The notes: generated by a model from the letters alone, not told the origin. Shown: positions 44,028 through 54,921, numbered from the stretch's first letter. The stretch: 64,000 nt of DNA from DATKWD01 sp963704815 (GCA_963704815.1 CAVPHU010000003.1:124001-188000); one strand, 5' to 3'. Program-made: numbers and translations.

Positions 44028-44098
44028 ATGACACGACCTCTCGCTCAGCCGCTCGGCGCGGCCCCATCGGCTTCGTGCAGTCGAACTGCAACATCTGT

Positions 44099-44104
44099 TA
44101 GCTT
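44099..44104 (+). promoter_or_regulatory. -10 box TAGCTT of SCP2-like gene, with leader
   Basis: TAGCTT about 50 bases before GTG 44155; a GAGGAG lies around 10 bases before the GTG, so this transcript has a leader of roughly 44 bases with a Shine-Dalgarno, unlike most genes here. Confidence 0.4.
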
Positions 44105-44154
44105 CTCTGGCTCCGGGCGACGAGCGCCCGGGTTCGACCGAGGAGTATCTCTCC

Positions 44155-44571
44155 GTGGACCAGCACGAGTTCCTGACTGACGAGTGGCTCGAGGCAGCCA
44201 AGGCAATCCGCGAGAAGCACGATTCGGGCGGCGATCCGCCTGCCCACACCGTCAGGATGAACCAGGTCGTCACCGAGGTCCCGACCGAGGTGCACGCCGA
44301 CGGCGTGATCAACATGCACATGGACACCAGCGACGGCGACGTGGTGATCGACAAGGGACACCTCGACGAGCCCGAGCTCACCGTGACCATGGACTACGCG
44401 ACCGCCAAGGCGATCCTGGTCGAGGGGAACGCCCAGGCCGGGATGCAGGCCTTCATGTCCGGCAAGATCAAGGTCCAGGGCGACATGACCAAGCTCATGG
44501 CCATGCAACAGGGCACCCCGGATCCTTCGGCCGAGGCCATCGCCAAAGAGATCCAGGCCATGACCACCTGA
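44155..44571 (+). CDS. SCP2 sterol-binding domain protein
   Basis: A 138-residue single-domain SCP2-like protein. MHMDTSDGDVVIDKGHLDEP and LTVTMDYATAKAILVEGN, then MQAFMSGKIKVQGDMTKLM are the usual strands and helices of the domain, whose hydrophobic tunnel binds acyl chains or sterol-like lipids. It has no signal peptide and no fused enzyme. A strong Rho-independent terminator follows 20 bases after the stop. A lipid-carrier role is inferred from family. Confidence 0.85.
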   Translation: MDQHEFLTDEWLEAAKAIREKHDSGGDPPAHTVRMNQVVTEVPTEVHADGVINMHMDTSDGDVVIDKGHLDEPELTVTMDYATAKAILVEGNAQAGMQAFMSGKIKVQGDMTKLMAMQQGTPDPSAEAIAKEIQAMTT

Positions 44572-44591
44572 ACACTTCTCACCGAGGGGGT

Positions 44592-44635
44592 ACGACGACC
44601 CGATCCGGCATCGCCGGGTCGGGCCGTCGTCTTTT

Positions 44636-44636
<1 letters not shown>
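44592..44636 (+). terminator. Rho-independent terminator after SCP2-like gene
   Basis: An 18-base stem starting ACGACGACCCGATCCGGC, loop ATC, with one A-C mismatch and one G-U pair, followed by C and five T. It ends at the convergent MFS gene stop and is the clearest classical terminator in the window. Confidence 0.85.
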
Positions 44637-46198
<1,562 letters not shown>

Positions 46199-46206
46199 CG
46201 ACCGCG

Positions 46207-46212
46207 ACGTTA
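46207..46212 (-). promoter_or_regulatory. -10 box TAACGT of MFS gene, leaderless
   Basis: TAACGT on the minus strand, 8 bases before GTG 46198. Confidence 0.42.
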
Positions 46213-46355
46213 TCGACCGCCGTGGTCAGGGTCGGCAACCGCTCCGAGCCGGTTGGGGCGGCGGCCTCATCGTGGCGGCTGGGGAACACCACGTCCGGCA
46301 CACCGCCCCAGCGGGCCCGGAGCGACGGCGCTTCGCAGTGTATGAGCAGTCTTCC

Positions 46356-46392
46356 GAGCCCCAACCCGGGTGCTCAGCAGCGGACGGGGCTC
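46356..46392 (-). terminator. possible weak hairpin at end of pknB
   Basis: GAGCCCC and GGGGCTC arms of 7 bases with a 23-base loop, overlapping the pknB stop. No T tract. Confidence 0.2.
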
Positions 46393-48328
46393 AGCGCCTC
46401 AGGTAGATGTCGACCGTGGAACCGCGCTTGATCTCGGTCCCGGCCTCGGGATCGGTCGAGTCGGGTTGGCCTTGTGCGGGCCCGAAGACGCCGCCGGGCA
46501 CCAGCCCGGCCGCCTCGAGCGCGGCGTTGGCCTGGTCGAGGGTCAGACCGGCGATGCCGGGCACCGCCACGAGATCGGGTCCCTTGGAGACCTGGACGCG
46601 AACGGTCGAGTCGCGCGGCACCTCGGTTCCGGACGCGGGGTCGACGGCCACGACGATGCCGGCATCGACGGTGTCGGAGAAGACCTCGACCTGCTCGGCG
46701 ACCAACTGCACCTCGGCCAGGGCGGCCTGGGCTGCGTCGAAGCTTCCGCCCGAGAGCCCATCGGGGACCGTGCGCGGGGCCGGGCCCGTGGACACGACCA
46801 GCAGGACGGCACTGCCGATCGGCGCCTCGATCGACTGGTCGGGCGCCAGGCTGATCACCAGGTCCGCGTCGACCTCCTCGTCGAACCGCTCCTCGACCTC
46901 GGCCTCGAAGCCGGCCGCCTCCAGGGCGGCGATGGCATCGTCCTTCGGCGAGCCCACGAGCCCTTCGGGCAGACGGGCGAGCGGGTTGCCCTTCGACACG
47001 ACGAGCAACAGGGTCTCGCCCTCGTCGAGCGACTCGCCGGCCGCCGGTTCGGTCTCGACGACCTGTCCGGCCACGGTGTCGAGCTCGCGCGTCTCGCGGA
47101 CCTCGATCTTCCAGCCGAACTCGTCGACCTCGGCCCGGGCCTCGATCTCCTGCATGCCCACCACATCGGGCACGTCGTGCGAGGGGACCTGTGCCTGGAC
47201 GAACGCATAGGCGCCGGCGGCGCCGACCAGCACCGCGAACACCGCTGCGGCGACGAGCACCGGCCAGCGACGCCGCTTTCCGGGCTCGGTTCCGTCGTCC
47301 TCGGTCGACCCGTCCTCGGGGGTCGGTGGGACGGGCGCTTCGCTCGTCGATTCGTCGGACGAACCGTCCTCGCCGACCACGGAGGCCGCCACGAGGGTGG
47401 CAGCGCCGACGGCGCCGGCCCCGTTCCCGACGACCTCGACCGGTTCGGCATCATCGACCAGCGGCGTGTGCGGCGGAACGAGGACGATCGGTTCGGGGCG
47501 GTCGACCCGTTCGGCCGCTGCCATCAGCGAGATGCCGAACTCAGCTGCGTCGGGGCGCTCGCCGGGGTCGGGTTGCAGCGCCCGTTCGAGCGGGCTCCGC
47601 AACGGTCCGACCGCGTCGCCGATCTCGGGGACCGTGTCGACTCGGGCCATGAGCGTGCCCAGCGTGGTGTCGGATGCGAACGGGACCGTCCCGGTGATGG
47701 CCTCGACCACCACGAGCGCCAGTGAATAGACGTCGCTCTGTCCCTCGAGCGGCTGCCCCTTGGCCTGCTCGGGTGAGGCATAGCGAGCCGTGCCCAACAG
47801 CGCGCCGGTTGGCTCGGTGATGGCCGCTTCGGCCAGCGCCCGAGCCAGACCGAAGTCGGCGATGCGCAACACGTGGTCCTCGCCGAACAGCAGGTTGGCC
47901 GGCTTGATGTCGCGGTGGACGATCCCTCGGCGGTGGGCGTAGTCGAGCGCCCGGGTCGTCTCGAGGCCGACCATCAAGCCCTGGGCCGGCGACAGCCGGC
48001 CGCGGTCGAGCACGCTGCGCAAGCTCCCCCCGCCGAGGTACTCGGTGACGAGATACGGCACGTCGTCATCGTCGCCCCAGTCCTCCACCGACACGATGTT
48101 CGGGTGGCTGAGGGCGGCAGCGGCCTGTGCCTCGCGACGAAACCGCTTGAGAAACTGCGACTCGTCGGCGAGCGAGGCGTGAAGGAGCTTGACCGCGACT
48201 CGTCGGTTCGCACGCACGTCGTCGGCGAGAAACACCTCGGCCGAGGCGCCGGCACCGATGGGGGCGAGCAGACGGTACCGACCACCGATCACGCGGCCGA
48301 TCTGGTCGGTCAGCCGCGTCTGGGGCAT
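46391..48328 (-). CDS. pknB: PASTA-domain serine/threonine protein kinase
   Basis: A 645-residue receptor kinase. Kinase domain residues about 15-275: P-loop IGAGASAEVF, Lys in RRVAVKLL, catalytic loop IVHRDIKPANLL, DFGLA, activation segment LGTARYASPEQA. An acidic Ser/Pro linker leads to one membrane helix (WPVLVAAAVFAVLVGAAGAY, about residues 346-366), then four extracellular PASTA domains (for example VPDVVGMQEIEARAEV and VPGIAGLTLDQANAALE) which in PknB bind muropeptides or lipid II. It should sense wall status and phosphorylate division or wall enzymes. It stands apart from the ftsW/pbp cluster where pknB often lies. Leaderless promoter 7 bases upstream. Confidence 0.92.
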   Translation of the reverse strand: MPQTRLTDQIGRVIGGRYRLLAPIGAGASAEVFLADDVRANRRVAVKLLHASLADESQFLKRFRREAQAAAALSHPNIVSVEDWGDDDDVPYLVTEYLGGGSLRSVLDRGRLSPAQGLMVGLETTRALDYAHRRGIVHRDIKPANLLFGEDHVLRIADFGLARALAEAAITEPTGALLGTARYASPEQAKGQPLEGQSDVYSLALVVVEAITGTVPFASDTTLGTLMARVDTVPEIGDAVGPLRSPLERALQPDPGERPDAAEFGISLMAAAERVDRPEPIVLVPPHTPLVDDAEPVEVVGNGAGAVGAATLVAASVVGEDGSSDESTSEAPVPPTPEDGSTEDDGTEPGKRRRWPVLVAAAVFAVLVGAAGAYAFVQAQVPSHDVPDVVGMQEIEARAEVDEFGWKIEVRETRELDTVAGQVVETEPAAGESLDEGETLLLVVSKGNPLARLPEGLVGSPKDDAIAALEAAGFEAEVEERFDEEVDADLVISLAPDQSIEAPIGSAVLLVVSTGPAPRTVPDGLSGGSFDAAQAALAEVQLVAEQVEVFSDTVDAGIVVAVDPASGTEVPRDSTVRVQVSKGPDLVAVPGIAGLTLDQANAALEAAGLVPGGVFGPAQGQPDSTDPEAGTEIKRGSTVDIYLRR

Positions 48329-48335
48329 CCCGCCG

Positions 48336-48341
48336 AGGCTA
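48336..48341 (-). promoter_or_regulatory. -10 box TAGCCT of pknB, leaderless
   Basis: TAGCCT on the minus strand, 7 bases before ATG 48328. Confidence 0.42.
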
Positions 48342-48370
48342 CCGGCGTCCCGAGCAGGAGTGGTGGAGGC

Positions 48371-50335
48371 TCAGAACGCCGACGGCTCGACCGGCGGCCG
48401 CTTCCTGCGGCGCACGATCCTCACCCCGAGGACGACGACAGCCCCGGCGAGACCGAGCAGGGCCAGGCGGAGCAACGCGTGCTGCGGCGCCGCATCGGCG
48501 GCGTCGGCCGCCCGACCGGCGAGTACCGCGGCCTCGTCGAAGTCACCTTCGGCGAACGCCGCCTGCGCCGCATCGCGGTCGTCAGCGGGCCCGTGGCCGA
48601 TGTCGGCGATGAACCGCAACGGAGCGAGCGTGCCGGCAATCCTGTCGTCGGCCGCACGCAGGTCGGCGGCCGCATCCTCGGCGTCGTCGAAGGTGTCCGC
48701 CAGTTCGTCGAGGTCGTCGGCCTGTTCGTAGGCGGATTCGAGGGCAGCGAGGTCGAGGTCGGGACCGTCGGCCGCGATCGCCTCGCGACGGTCGAGCAGT
48801 TCGGCGGACTCCTCGATGAGGGCGTCGGCGTCGTCGAAGGACCACTCGGCCATCGTCATCCGAACGTCGGCCGGAGGGCTCCACCCCGCACCCTGCTCGT
48901 CGAGCGAGTCGTAGGCGTCCCGGCTCACGGCCCGTGCGGCCAGCTCGGCCTGTTGGTCGTCGGTGACGACGTGCTCGGCGAACAACGCCTCCGCGCCGGC
49001 CGAGCCGCCGAGGTCCTGCACCAGGTCGAGGAAGCGACGCCAGTCGGCGACGCCGGCCACTTGCTCGGCTTCGGGGTCACCGGGGTACGAGATCGTGCCG
49101 GCCGCCGTCGTCCGGACCACCTCGCCGAGGGCGTCGTCTCCGATCTCGTCGCCGATCTGGTCGAGGACCCACCACGATGCCTGATACCCGTAGGTCTCCT
49201 GGGCCTGGGTCACGTCGTTCTGGAAGATCGGGTCGTCCCAGTCGTTGAGCGCGAGCACACCCGGCCCGTTGGGGTCGATCGGTGCGGGATCGGTGACGGC
49301 CCCGTCGGTCTGCGCCCGGACGATGGACGTGAACTCCTCGGCCAGTCCTTCGTTGAGCCACCGCCCGAGCACGAGGTCCTGGTTGAACCAGAGGTGCGAG
49401 AGCTCGTGGAGGATCACGTCGGGATCGAGCTCGTCGCCGATCTCGATCGACGACTCGAGCGGCGTGTACCAGCCGGCGTAGCCGTAGAGATAGGGGCTGA
49501 GGGTCTCGATCACCTCGAAGGATTCGTCAGCCGGCCACGGCAACCCGATCGCCGCTTCGAGCGCCGGTACACCGCTGGTGATCTGGTCCGACACGAACGC
49601 CCCCCACTCGGGGTCGTCGGGCCACGCGCGAACCTCGATGGTCGTGTCGCCGACGGTGACCGTCTGGGAGCCGAGCCGGTCGTTGTCGCTGAGCACGACG
49701 AAACTCGTGAAGAGCTCGGGCTCCGCGATGTTCTCGGCCACGTAGACCGATCCGTCGGTCCCGGACCGGGGAACGAGCTGATCACCGACCATCTCGATCT
49801 CGAACCCGTCGGGAACGACGACGTCGATGCTCGTCCGTCCGGGGTCCCCGCCGGCGAAGACGGGGAAGGTGGCGAAGGCCGGGTTGATGCGGGCGAGCGA
49901 GTCGGACCGCGGCCCGGTCGACGGAATCTCGTAGATCACGTTGATGGTGGCCGAATTCGGGAACCTCAGATCGGGCGCCAGATCCACGACGGCGACGGTG
50001 ACGTCGGGGACCTCGGTCGATTCGGTCCGCACCCCGAGTGCGCCTCCGCCTTCGACCGACGCGGTGAAGTTCGTCGACCCCCTCAGGACCGGAAAGCCGA
50101 ATTCCTCGAGCACCGACTCGGTGACGAAGCGGGATCCGACCACGGGTGGGGTGTTGTTGGTGATCGTGGCCCGCAGCGCCACCTGCACCGTCTGGGCCTC
50201 GGGCACGAAGCTGAACACGGTTCGGGTCTCCACGGTGTACCCGTCCGAGACGGGCCCGGCCCCGGCCGGGACCGGGAAGGCCGCGGTGGCGGCGAGCACG
50301 ACGACGGCCACGGCGGCGCGGACTCGACCGTTCAT
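48371..50335 (-). CDS. membrane-anchored gluzincin (M1-like) metallopeptidase
   Basis: A 654-residue protein. Signal peptide AVAVVVLAATAAFPVPAGA; a large beta-rich N-terminal part; then the zinc site HELSHLW (HExxH, near residue 310) followed by the third ligand Glu in RWLNEGLAEEF, the gluzincin spacing used by M1 aminopeptidases. The usual GAMEN exopeptidase motif is not visible, so it may be an endopeptidase or act on unusual substrates. An Ala/Asp-rich helical stalk follows, and a single helix LALLGLAGAVVVLGVRI with RRRKRPP anchors the C-terminus in the membrane. GAGG lies 11-14 bases before the ATG. It ends 43 bases from pknB. Confidence 0.8.
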   Translation of the reverse strand: MNGRVRAAVAVVVLAATAAFPVPAGAGPVSDGYTVETRTVFSFVPEAQTVQVALRATITNNTPPVVGSRFVTESVLEEFGFPVLRGSTNFTASVEGGGALGVRTESTEVPDVTVAVVDLAPDLRFPNSATINVIYEIPSTGPRSDSLARINPAFATFPVFAGGDPGRTSIDVVVPDGFEIEMVGDQLVPRSGTDGSVYVAENIAEPELFTSFVVLSDNDRLGSQTVTVGDTTIEVRAWPDDPEWGAFVSDQITSGVPALEAAIGLPWPADESFEVIETLSPYLYGYAGWYTPLESSIEIGDELDPDVILHELSHLWFNQDLVLGRWLNEGLAEEFTSIVRAQTDGAVTDPAPIDPNGPGVLALNDWDDPIFQNDVTQAQETYGYQASWWVLDQIGDEIGDDALGEVVRTTAAGTISYPGDPEAEQVAGVADWRRFLDLVQDLGGSAGAEALFAEHVVTDDQQAELAARAVSRDAYDSLDEQGAGWSPPADVRMTMAEWSFDDADALIEESAELLDRREAIAADGPDLDLAALESAYEQADDLDELADTFDDAEDAAADLRAADDRIAGTLAPLRFIADIGHGPADDRDAAQAAFAEGDFDEAAVLAGRAADAADAAPQHALLRLALLGLAGAVVVLGVRIVRRRKRPPVEPSAF

Positions 50336-50368
50336 GATGGGACATCCTCGCCCATGTTCGCGAGACTC

Positions 50369-50829
50369 GTGGGATCTACTACACGACGAAGAACAAGATC
50401 CTGATCGTCGGGGCGCTTCTCCTGGCGCTGATCGGTTTCGGTCTGGCCATCGCCTCGACGGCCGACCCCGAGACCGATGTCGCCATCACGGGTGCCGAAA
50501 CGGCTCCCGGCGCGCCCGGTGAGACGCTCGTGATCGTCGAGGACTACGTGCCCGGTCGTGGTGTCGAGGCGTTCCAGCAGGCCGAGGTCGGCCTCGATCT
50601 GGCGCCCGGCTGGACCCTCACCGACTTCACCTTGAACGACGTCGCCATCCCCGACGAAGAGCTCGACATCAGCCGGGAGCTCGACCGCTACATCTTCTCC
50701 CCCGCCGAGGGGAAGACGGTCGAAGCCCTCGATCCCCAGACCAACTGTGCGAGTGCGCTCGTCTACCAGCTGGCCGTCGGGACCGAGTCGGGCACCCGGA
50801 CCGAACGCTGGTGCTTCGAGGTCCTGTAG
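50369..50829 (+). CDS. small single-pass membrane protein, start unclear
   Basis: The coding frame runs from at least 50383 to the stop at 50829. It has a basic start TTKNK, a helix ILIVGALLLALIGFGLAIA and an extracytoplasmic domain (ETLVIVEDYVPGRG, LDLAPGWTLTDFTLNDVAI) with two Cys. I recognise no family. No ATG, GTG or TTG is in frame before the helix; the first is GTG 50530 in the middle of the domain. A GTG at 50369 would work with one missing base, so I suspect a frame error near 50372. Divergent from the gluzincin gene and convergent with ligA. Confidence 0.6.
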
Positions 50830-50841
50830 CCGGATCGGCGA

Positions 50842-52881
50842 TCAGTCGGGGAGCTCGCCCGTGGCGAGCAGGTGCTCGAATCCGGCCTCGTCGAGAACCG
50901 GAACGCCCAGCTCGGTGGCCTTGGTGAGCTTCGACGCTCCGGGCGCCTCGCCGACCACCAGGGCCGTGGTGCTCTTGGAGACCGAGCCGGGTGCCTTGCC
51001 GCCTCGCTGTTTGATGGCGTCCGCGACCCCGTCACGGTTGTAGCCGGCGAGGGCGCCGGTGACCACGATGCTCATCCCGGCGAGCACCGGATCGACGTCG
51101 GGGGCCTCGGGCCCCTCGAAGTTGACCCCGGCTGACCGCAGGCGTTCGACCATCGCGAGGTGCGCCGGGTCGGCGAACCAGTCGCCCACCGCCCGGGCGA
51201 CGGTGTCGCCGAGCGTGTCGATGGCGGCGATGTCGTCCTCGGTGGCGGCCAGAATGGCGTCGAGGTGGCCGAAGTGGGCGGCGAGCAACTCGGCGCGGGC
51301 GCCGGACAGGTGACGGATGTTGAGGCCGACGAGCAGGTGGGCCAGCGGTCGGTCCTTCGAGGCCTCGATCGCCGCTCGGAGGTTCTCGACCGACGTCGAC
51401 CCGAATCCCTCGAGCGCCTCCACGGCGTCGAAGTCGATCTCGTAGACACTTGCGACGTCGCTGAGCAGCCCGAGGTCGAGGAACAGCTGCACCCGCTGCT
51501 CACCGAGGCCCTCGATGTCCATGGCGTTGCGACTGGCGAAGTGCTCGATCGATCCTGCCCGCTGGAACGGGCACTCGGCATCGATGCACCGGGTGTCGCT
51601 CTCGCCCTCGGGACGCACGAGGGTCGACTGGCGGGGACAGGGGCACGTGACGGGGAAGGTCCAGGGCTTCGACGTCGCCGCACGATCAGCGAGCACGGGC
51701 CCCAGGACCTCGGGGATGACGTCGCCCGCGCGCCGCACGATCACCGTGTCGCCGGGCCGGACGTCCTTGGCGGCGACCTGGTCCTGATTGTGCAGCGTGG
51801 CCCGCTCGACGTTCGCTCCGCCGACGAAGACCGGCTCGAGCACCGCGTAGGGGGTGGCCCGTCCGGTCCGGCCGACCGAGACCATGATGTCGAGCAGCTT
51901 GGTGGTGCGCTCCTCGGGAGGGAACTTGTAGGCCGTCGCCCAGCGGGGGAACTTCGCCGTCGAGCCCAGCTCGTCCTGACGAGCCAGGTCGTCGACCTTC
52001 ACCACGACACCGTCGATCTCGTAGGGGAGGTCGCGCCGGCGGGTGGCGAGCCGATCGCAGAACGCCCGCACCTCGCCGATGGTGTCGACCACCTCGATCT
52101 CGGCGTTCACGGGGAATCCGAGCCCACCCATGAACTCGAGGGTCTCGTGGTGGGCCGAGAACGTGGGGCCGCCTTCGACCAACCCGAGCTGGTAGGACCA
52201 GATCGACAGCTCGCGGGTGGCCGTGACGCCGGGATCCTTCTGGCGGAGCGACCCGGCCGCGGAGTTGCGGGGGTTGATGAACGGAGCGAGACCGGCCTCG
52301 ACCTGACGCTCGTTCAGCCGGGCGAAGGCCCCATGGCTCATGTAGACCTCGCCACGCACCTCGAGCACCGCAGGTGCGTCCGATCCGAGGGTGTGAGGAA
52401 CGTCGTCGATCGTCGCCACGTTGGCGGTCACGTCCTCGCCCACCCGGCCGTCGCCTCGGGTCGCCGCCTGGACCAGCCGACCCCGCTCGTACCGCAGGCT
52501 CATCGCCAGCCCGTCGATCTTGGGCTCACACACGAACCCGAGCGCAGCCTCCCCCGGCTCGTCCAGCCCGAGCCGCTTGACCAGCCGTTCGCCCCAGGCC
52601 TCGAGCTCGGCGGCATCGAATGCATTGTCGAGCGACATCATCGGGACGGCATGGGTGACCGGCCGGAACAGATCGGACACCCGCCCACCGATCCGCTGGG
52701 TCGGGCTGTCGCCGGTGATCAGATCGGGGTGTTGGTCCTCGAGCGCTCGGAGCTCGACGTAGAGCGCGTCGTAGTCGGCATCGGGGATCTCGGGAGCGTC
52801 GAGCTCGTAGTAGCGCTCGGCATGGTGACGGAGCTGCGCGCGCAGCTCCTCGACCCGTGCGACGATGGCGGGATCAGGCAC
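50842..52881 (-). CDS. ligA: NAD-dependent DNA ligase
   Basis: A 679-residue LigA of full length. Ia domain YYELDAPEIPDADYDALY, adenylation site CEPKIDGLAMSLRYE (KxDG), nucleotidyltransferase motifs INPRNSAAGSLRQ and EIDGVVVKVDD, OB fold FVGGANVERATLHN, Cys4 zinc site (CPCPRQ and CIDAECPFQ), helix-hairpin-helix region GLGEQRVQLFLDLG and a C-terminal BRCT domain (GMSIVVTGALAGYNRD). GTG 52881 is preferred to the adjacent TTG 52884; both overlap the end of the MetE-like gene. Essential for Okazaki fragment joining and repair. Confidence 0.95.
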   Translation of the reverse strand: MPDPAIVARVEELRAQLRHHAERYYELDAPEIPDADYDALYVELRALEDQHPDLITGDSPTQRIGGRVSDLFRPVTHAVPMMSLDNAFDAAELEAWGERLVKRLGLDEPGEAALGFVCEPKIDGLAMSLRYERGRLVQAATRGDGRVGEDVTANVATIDDVPHTLGSDAPAVLEVRGEVYMSHGAFARLNERQVEAGLAPFINPRNSAAGSLRQKDPGVTATRELSIWSYQLGLVEGGPTFSAHHETLEFMGGLGFPVNAEIEVVDTIGEVRAFCDRLATRRRDLPYEIDGVVVKVDDLARQDELGSTAKFPRWATAYKFPPEERTTKLLDIMVSVGRTGRATPYAVLEPVFVGGANVERATLHNQDQVAAKDVRPGDTVIVRRAGDVIPEVLGPVLADRAATSKPWTFPVTCPCPRQSTLVRPEGESDTRCIDAECPFQRAGSIEHFASRNAMDIEGLGEQRVQLFLDLGLLSDVASVYEIDFDAVEALEGFGSTSVENLRAAIEASKDRPLAHLLVGLNIRHLSGARAELLAAHFGHLDAILAATEDDIAAIDTLGDTVARAVGDWFADPAHLAMVERLRSAGVNFEGPEAPDVDPVLAGMSIVVTGALAGYNRDGVADAIKQRGGKAPGSVSKSTTALVVGEAPGASKLTKATELGVPVLDEAGFEHLLATGELPD

Positions 52882-53878
52882 CAACGGTGAGGCGGAGGCC
52901 CAGGCTCTGCATCTGGACCCGACGTCCGATCTCGGCGGAGAGGCGGAGCATGTCGCCGGCCTGGACCGGCGTGTGATGAGCGAGACCGCAGGCCGGGGTC
53001 ACGATGGCGCGCTCGCGGAGCAGCACCGGGTCGCAGCCCGAGCCGACGAGCTCGCACCAGACCTCGCCCAGCCGGCTCCAGTGACGGTCGACCTTCGTGC
53101 TCACCGGACCATCGGTCGGGACCGCGCCCCAGGCGATCCAGCCGCCGCGTTCGAGGTGGGTGGCGATGGTCCCGGCGTGGGCTTCGACGGCCACGTCGAC
53201 CGGCATCGACAGGATCTGCGGGCCGGCCTGCTGAGCCAGCCGCCAATCGGTGGCCCCGCAGCAGTGCAGGCCACTCACGGCATGGGGTTCGATGGCCGCC
53301 AGCACACCCGAGATGACATCGATCGTGTCGTCGGCGTCGAGCGGGAAGTCGGATGACAGCACCGCCACCATTCCGGGCTCGTCGACGAACACGTACTGCG
53401 TGGCGAGCGGGGCTCGTTGGAGCGCCGCCTCGACCATCGCCGCCGCACGGAGGCGCACGGCCGCGCCCGCAGCAGCGAACGCCCGACCCGGATCGACCCC
53501 GGCGCGCCAGAGCGCGATGCCGAGGGTGACCGGACCGCCGAGTTGGAGCTTGATGGGGTCCTGGCGGTCGGCGACGGCATCGAGGAAGCCGAAGAAGGAG
53601 CGATGGGCCTCGGCCGGGAGGGGGTCGGTGACCGGGTCGAAGGGATCGACCTTGCTCGGATCGACCGACAACGATCCGTCGGGCATGACCTCGACGCCGT
53701 GCATTCCCGCGGCGGCCCGGGCCAGCAGGTACTCGCCCGGATGCGCCAGCGGGAGCGAAGGGCACGCCAGCAGACCCGGCGTGTGCTCGACGAGCAGCGC
53801 GAGCGCATCGTCGAGATCGGCGCACGGGAGACTTCCGATCCCGGTGGCGTCGCCAGGCGCGAGCGAGATCGACTTCAT
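52874..53878 (-). CDS. MetE-like (cobalamin-independent methionine synthase C-terminal-type) protein
   Basis: A 334-residue UROD/MetE-fold protein. GDATGIGSLPC at the start, VFVDEPGM with the conserved Glu, GLHCCGATDW carrying the metal-ligand His-x-Cys, and VTPACGLAHHTP with the second Cys of the zinc site. It is only as long as the catalytic half of MetE and lacks the folate-binding N-terminal barrel. The mycobacterial neighbour of ligA (Rv3015c) is of this kind, so position supports orthology. The methyl donor and acceptor are unknown. The stop lies inside the start of ligA. Confidence 0.8.
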   Translation of the reverse strand: MKSISLAPGDATGIGSLPCADLDDALALLVEHTPGLLACPSLPLAHPGEYLLARAAAGMHGVEVMPDGSLSVDPSKVDPFDPVTDPLPAEAHRSFFGFLDAVADRQDPIKLQLGGPVTLGIALWRAGVDPGRAFAAAGAAVRLRAAAMVEAALQRAPLATQYVFVDEPGMVAVLSSDFPLDADDTIDVISGVLAAIEPHAVSGLHCCGATDWRLAQQAGPQILSMPVDVAVEAHAGTIATHLERGGWIAWGAVPTDGPVSTKVDRHWSRLGEVWCELVGSGCDPVLLRERAIVTPACGLAHHTPVQAGDMLRLSAEIGRRVQMQSLGLRLTVGA

Positions 53879-54038
53879 CGCATGACCCGGTTGTGGTGGT
53901 GGAGATCCACGGATTCAGCCCGTTCGATGAACGGCCCCCTTCCCTGTGGTCTATTCAGCCGCACGAGACCCCACCAAATCGGGCGATGCCCGTCCCGTCG
54001 GTTCGTGCGACCCGGCGCTTACCGGGCACGCTGGGCGG

Positions 54039-54911
54039 GTGATCCAGCGCGGAGGGCTGTGGCCCATGAGGGTGGTGTGGCTGGCGTTGCCCGTCAGCTT
54101 CGGTCTCGGACTCGGCGACGCCCTGGCGAGCCACAGTGCGGCCGTGCGGTTCGTGACGCTCACGCTGGCCTGGGCCGCGTGGGCCGGCGTGCTGCTGGCG
54201 CTGCTGATTCCGCGGACGATCGGACTCACCGCACTCCGCATCGTGGCGCCGGTCGGGCTCGCCCTCGCCATCTGGATCGGTCTCGACGGCGCCGTCTCGG
54301 ACGGGGGACGGCTGCTGGCGCTGGTCGCGTCGCTGGTGGCCGTGCTGGCGGCGTTCCTCCCGTCGACCGGCGAGACGCTCGTCGACGGGTCGAGCTACGG
54401 CGACGAGCAACGGGTGCTGCTCCGGGCACCGCTGGCCCTGTGGCTCGGCCCGCTTCCCCTCTCGTGGGCGATCCTCGCGGGCGGCGCCGTCGCCGGGCCG
54501 CTCCTGCTCGCTGCCGAGCAGTGGATCGCCGGTGCCCTGGTGCTGGCCGTCGCCGCCGGCCTGGGACGACTGCTCGTCTTCCGACTCCACCAGCTCAGCC
54601 GTCGCTGGCTCGTGTTCGTTCCTGCCGGCGTGGTGGTGCACGATCCGCTGTCGCTGGCCGAACCCGTGCTCTTCCCGCGGCGGCTCGTGCGGGGCCTCGG
54701 ACCCGCGCCGCTCGACAACGCGGCGCTCGACCTCACCGGCGGCGCGGTCGGACTCGCGCTCGAGCTCACGACCGTCGATCCGATCGTCGTCACCCCCGTA
54801 CGGGTGGGCGAGGACCTGACGCCGGTCGGGGTGCACTCGATCCTGGTGACGCCCACCCGCCCGGGCCACACCCTGCAGATCGCACGATCCCGCCGCCTCC
54901 CCGTGGGGTAG
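54039..54911 (+). CDS. conserved-looking membrane protein of unknown function
   Basis: About 290 residues. GTG 54039 is chosen since the sequence before it looks non-coding; ATG 54066 is the alternative. About seven hydrophobic segments: WLALPVSFGLGLGDALA, WAAWAGVLLALLIP, IVAPVGLALAIWIGL, LALVASLVAVLAAFLP, LPLSWAILAGGAVAGPLLL and others. A soluble C-terminal part starts at LSRRWLVFVPAGVVVHDPL and reads like a PH-type small beta domain. It lies inside the ligA-mnmA block but on the opposite strand. I do not recognise a function. Confidence 0.7.
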   Translation: MIQRGGLWPMRVVWLALPVSFGLGLGDALASHSAAVRFVTLTLAWAAWAGVLLALLIPRTIGLTALRIVAPVGLALAIWIGLDGAVSDGGRLLALVASLVAVLAAFLPSTGETLVDGSSYGDEQRVLLRAPLALWLGPLPLSWAILAGGAVAGPLLLAAEQWIAGALVLAVAAGLGRLLVFRLHQLSRRWLVFVPAGVVVHDPLSLAEPVLFPRRLVRGLGPAPLDNAALDLTGGAVGLALELTTVDPIVVTPVRVGEDLTPVGVHSILVTPTRPGHTLQIARSRRLPVG

Positions 54912-54921
54912 CTCGCGTCGT

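Noticed and set aside
47873..50404. 843-codon plus-strand frame opposite pknB and the gluzincin gene
   Set aside because: Antisense shadow; the minus strand carries kinase, PASTA and HExxH motifs.
51160..52890. 576-codon plus-strand frame opposite ligA
   Set aside because: ligA motifs on the minus strand are complete; the plus frame has none.
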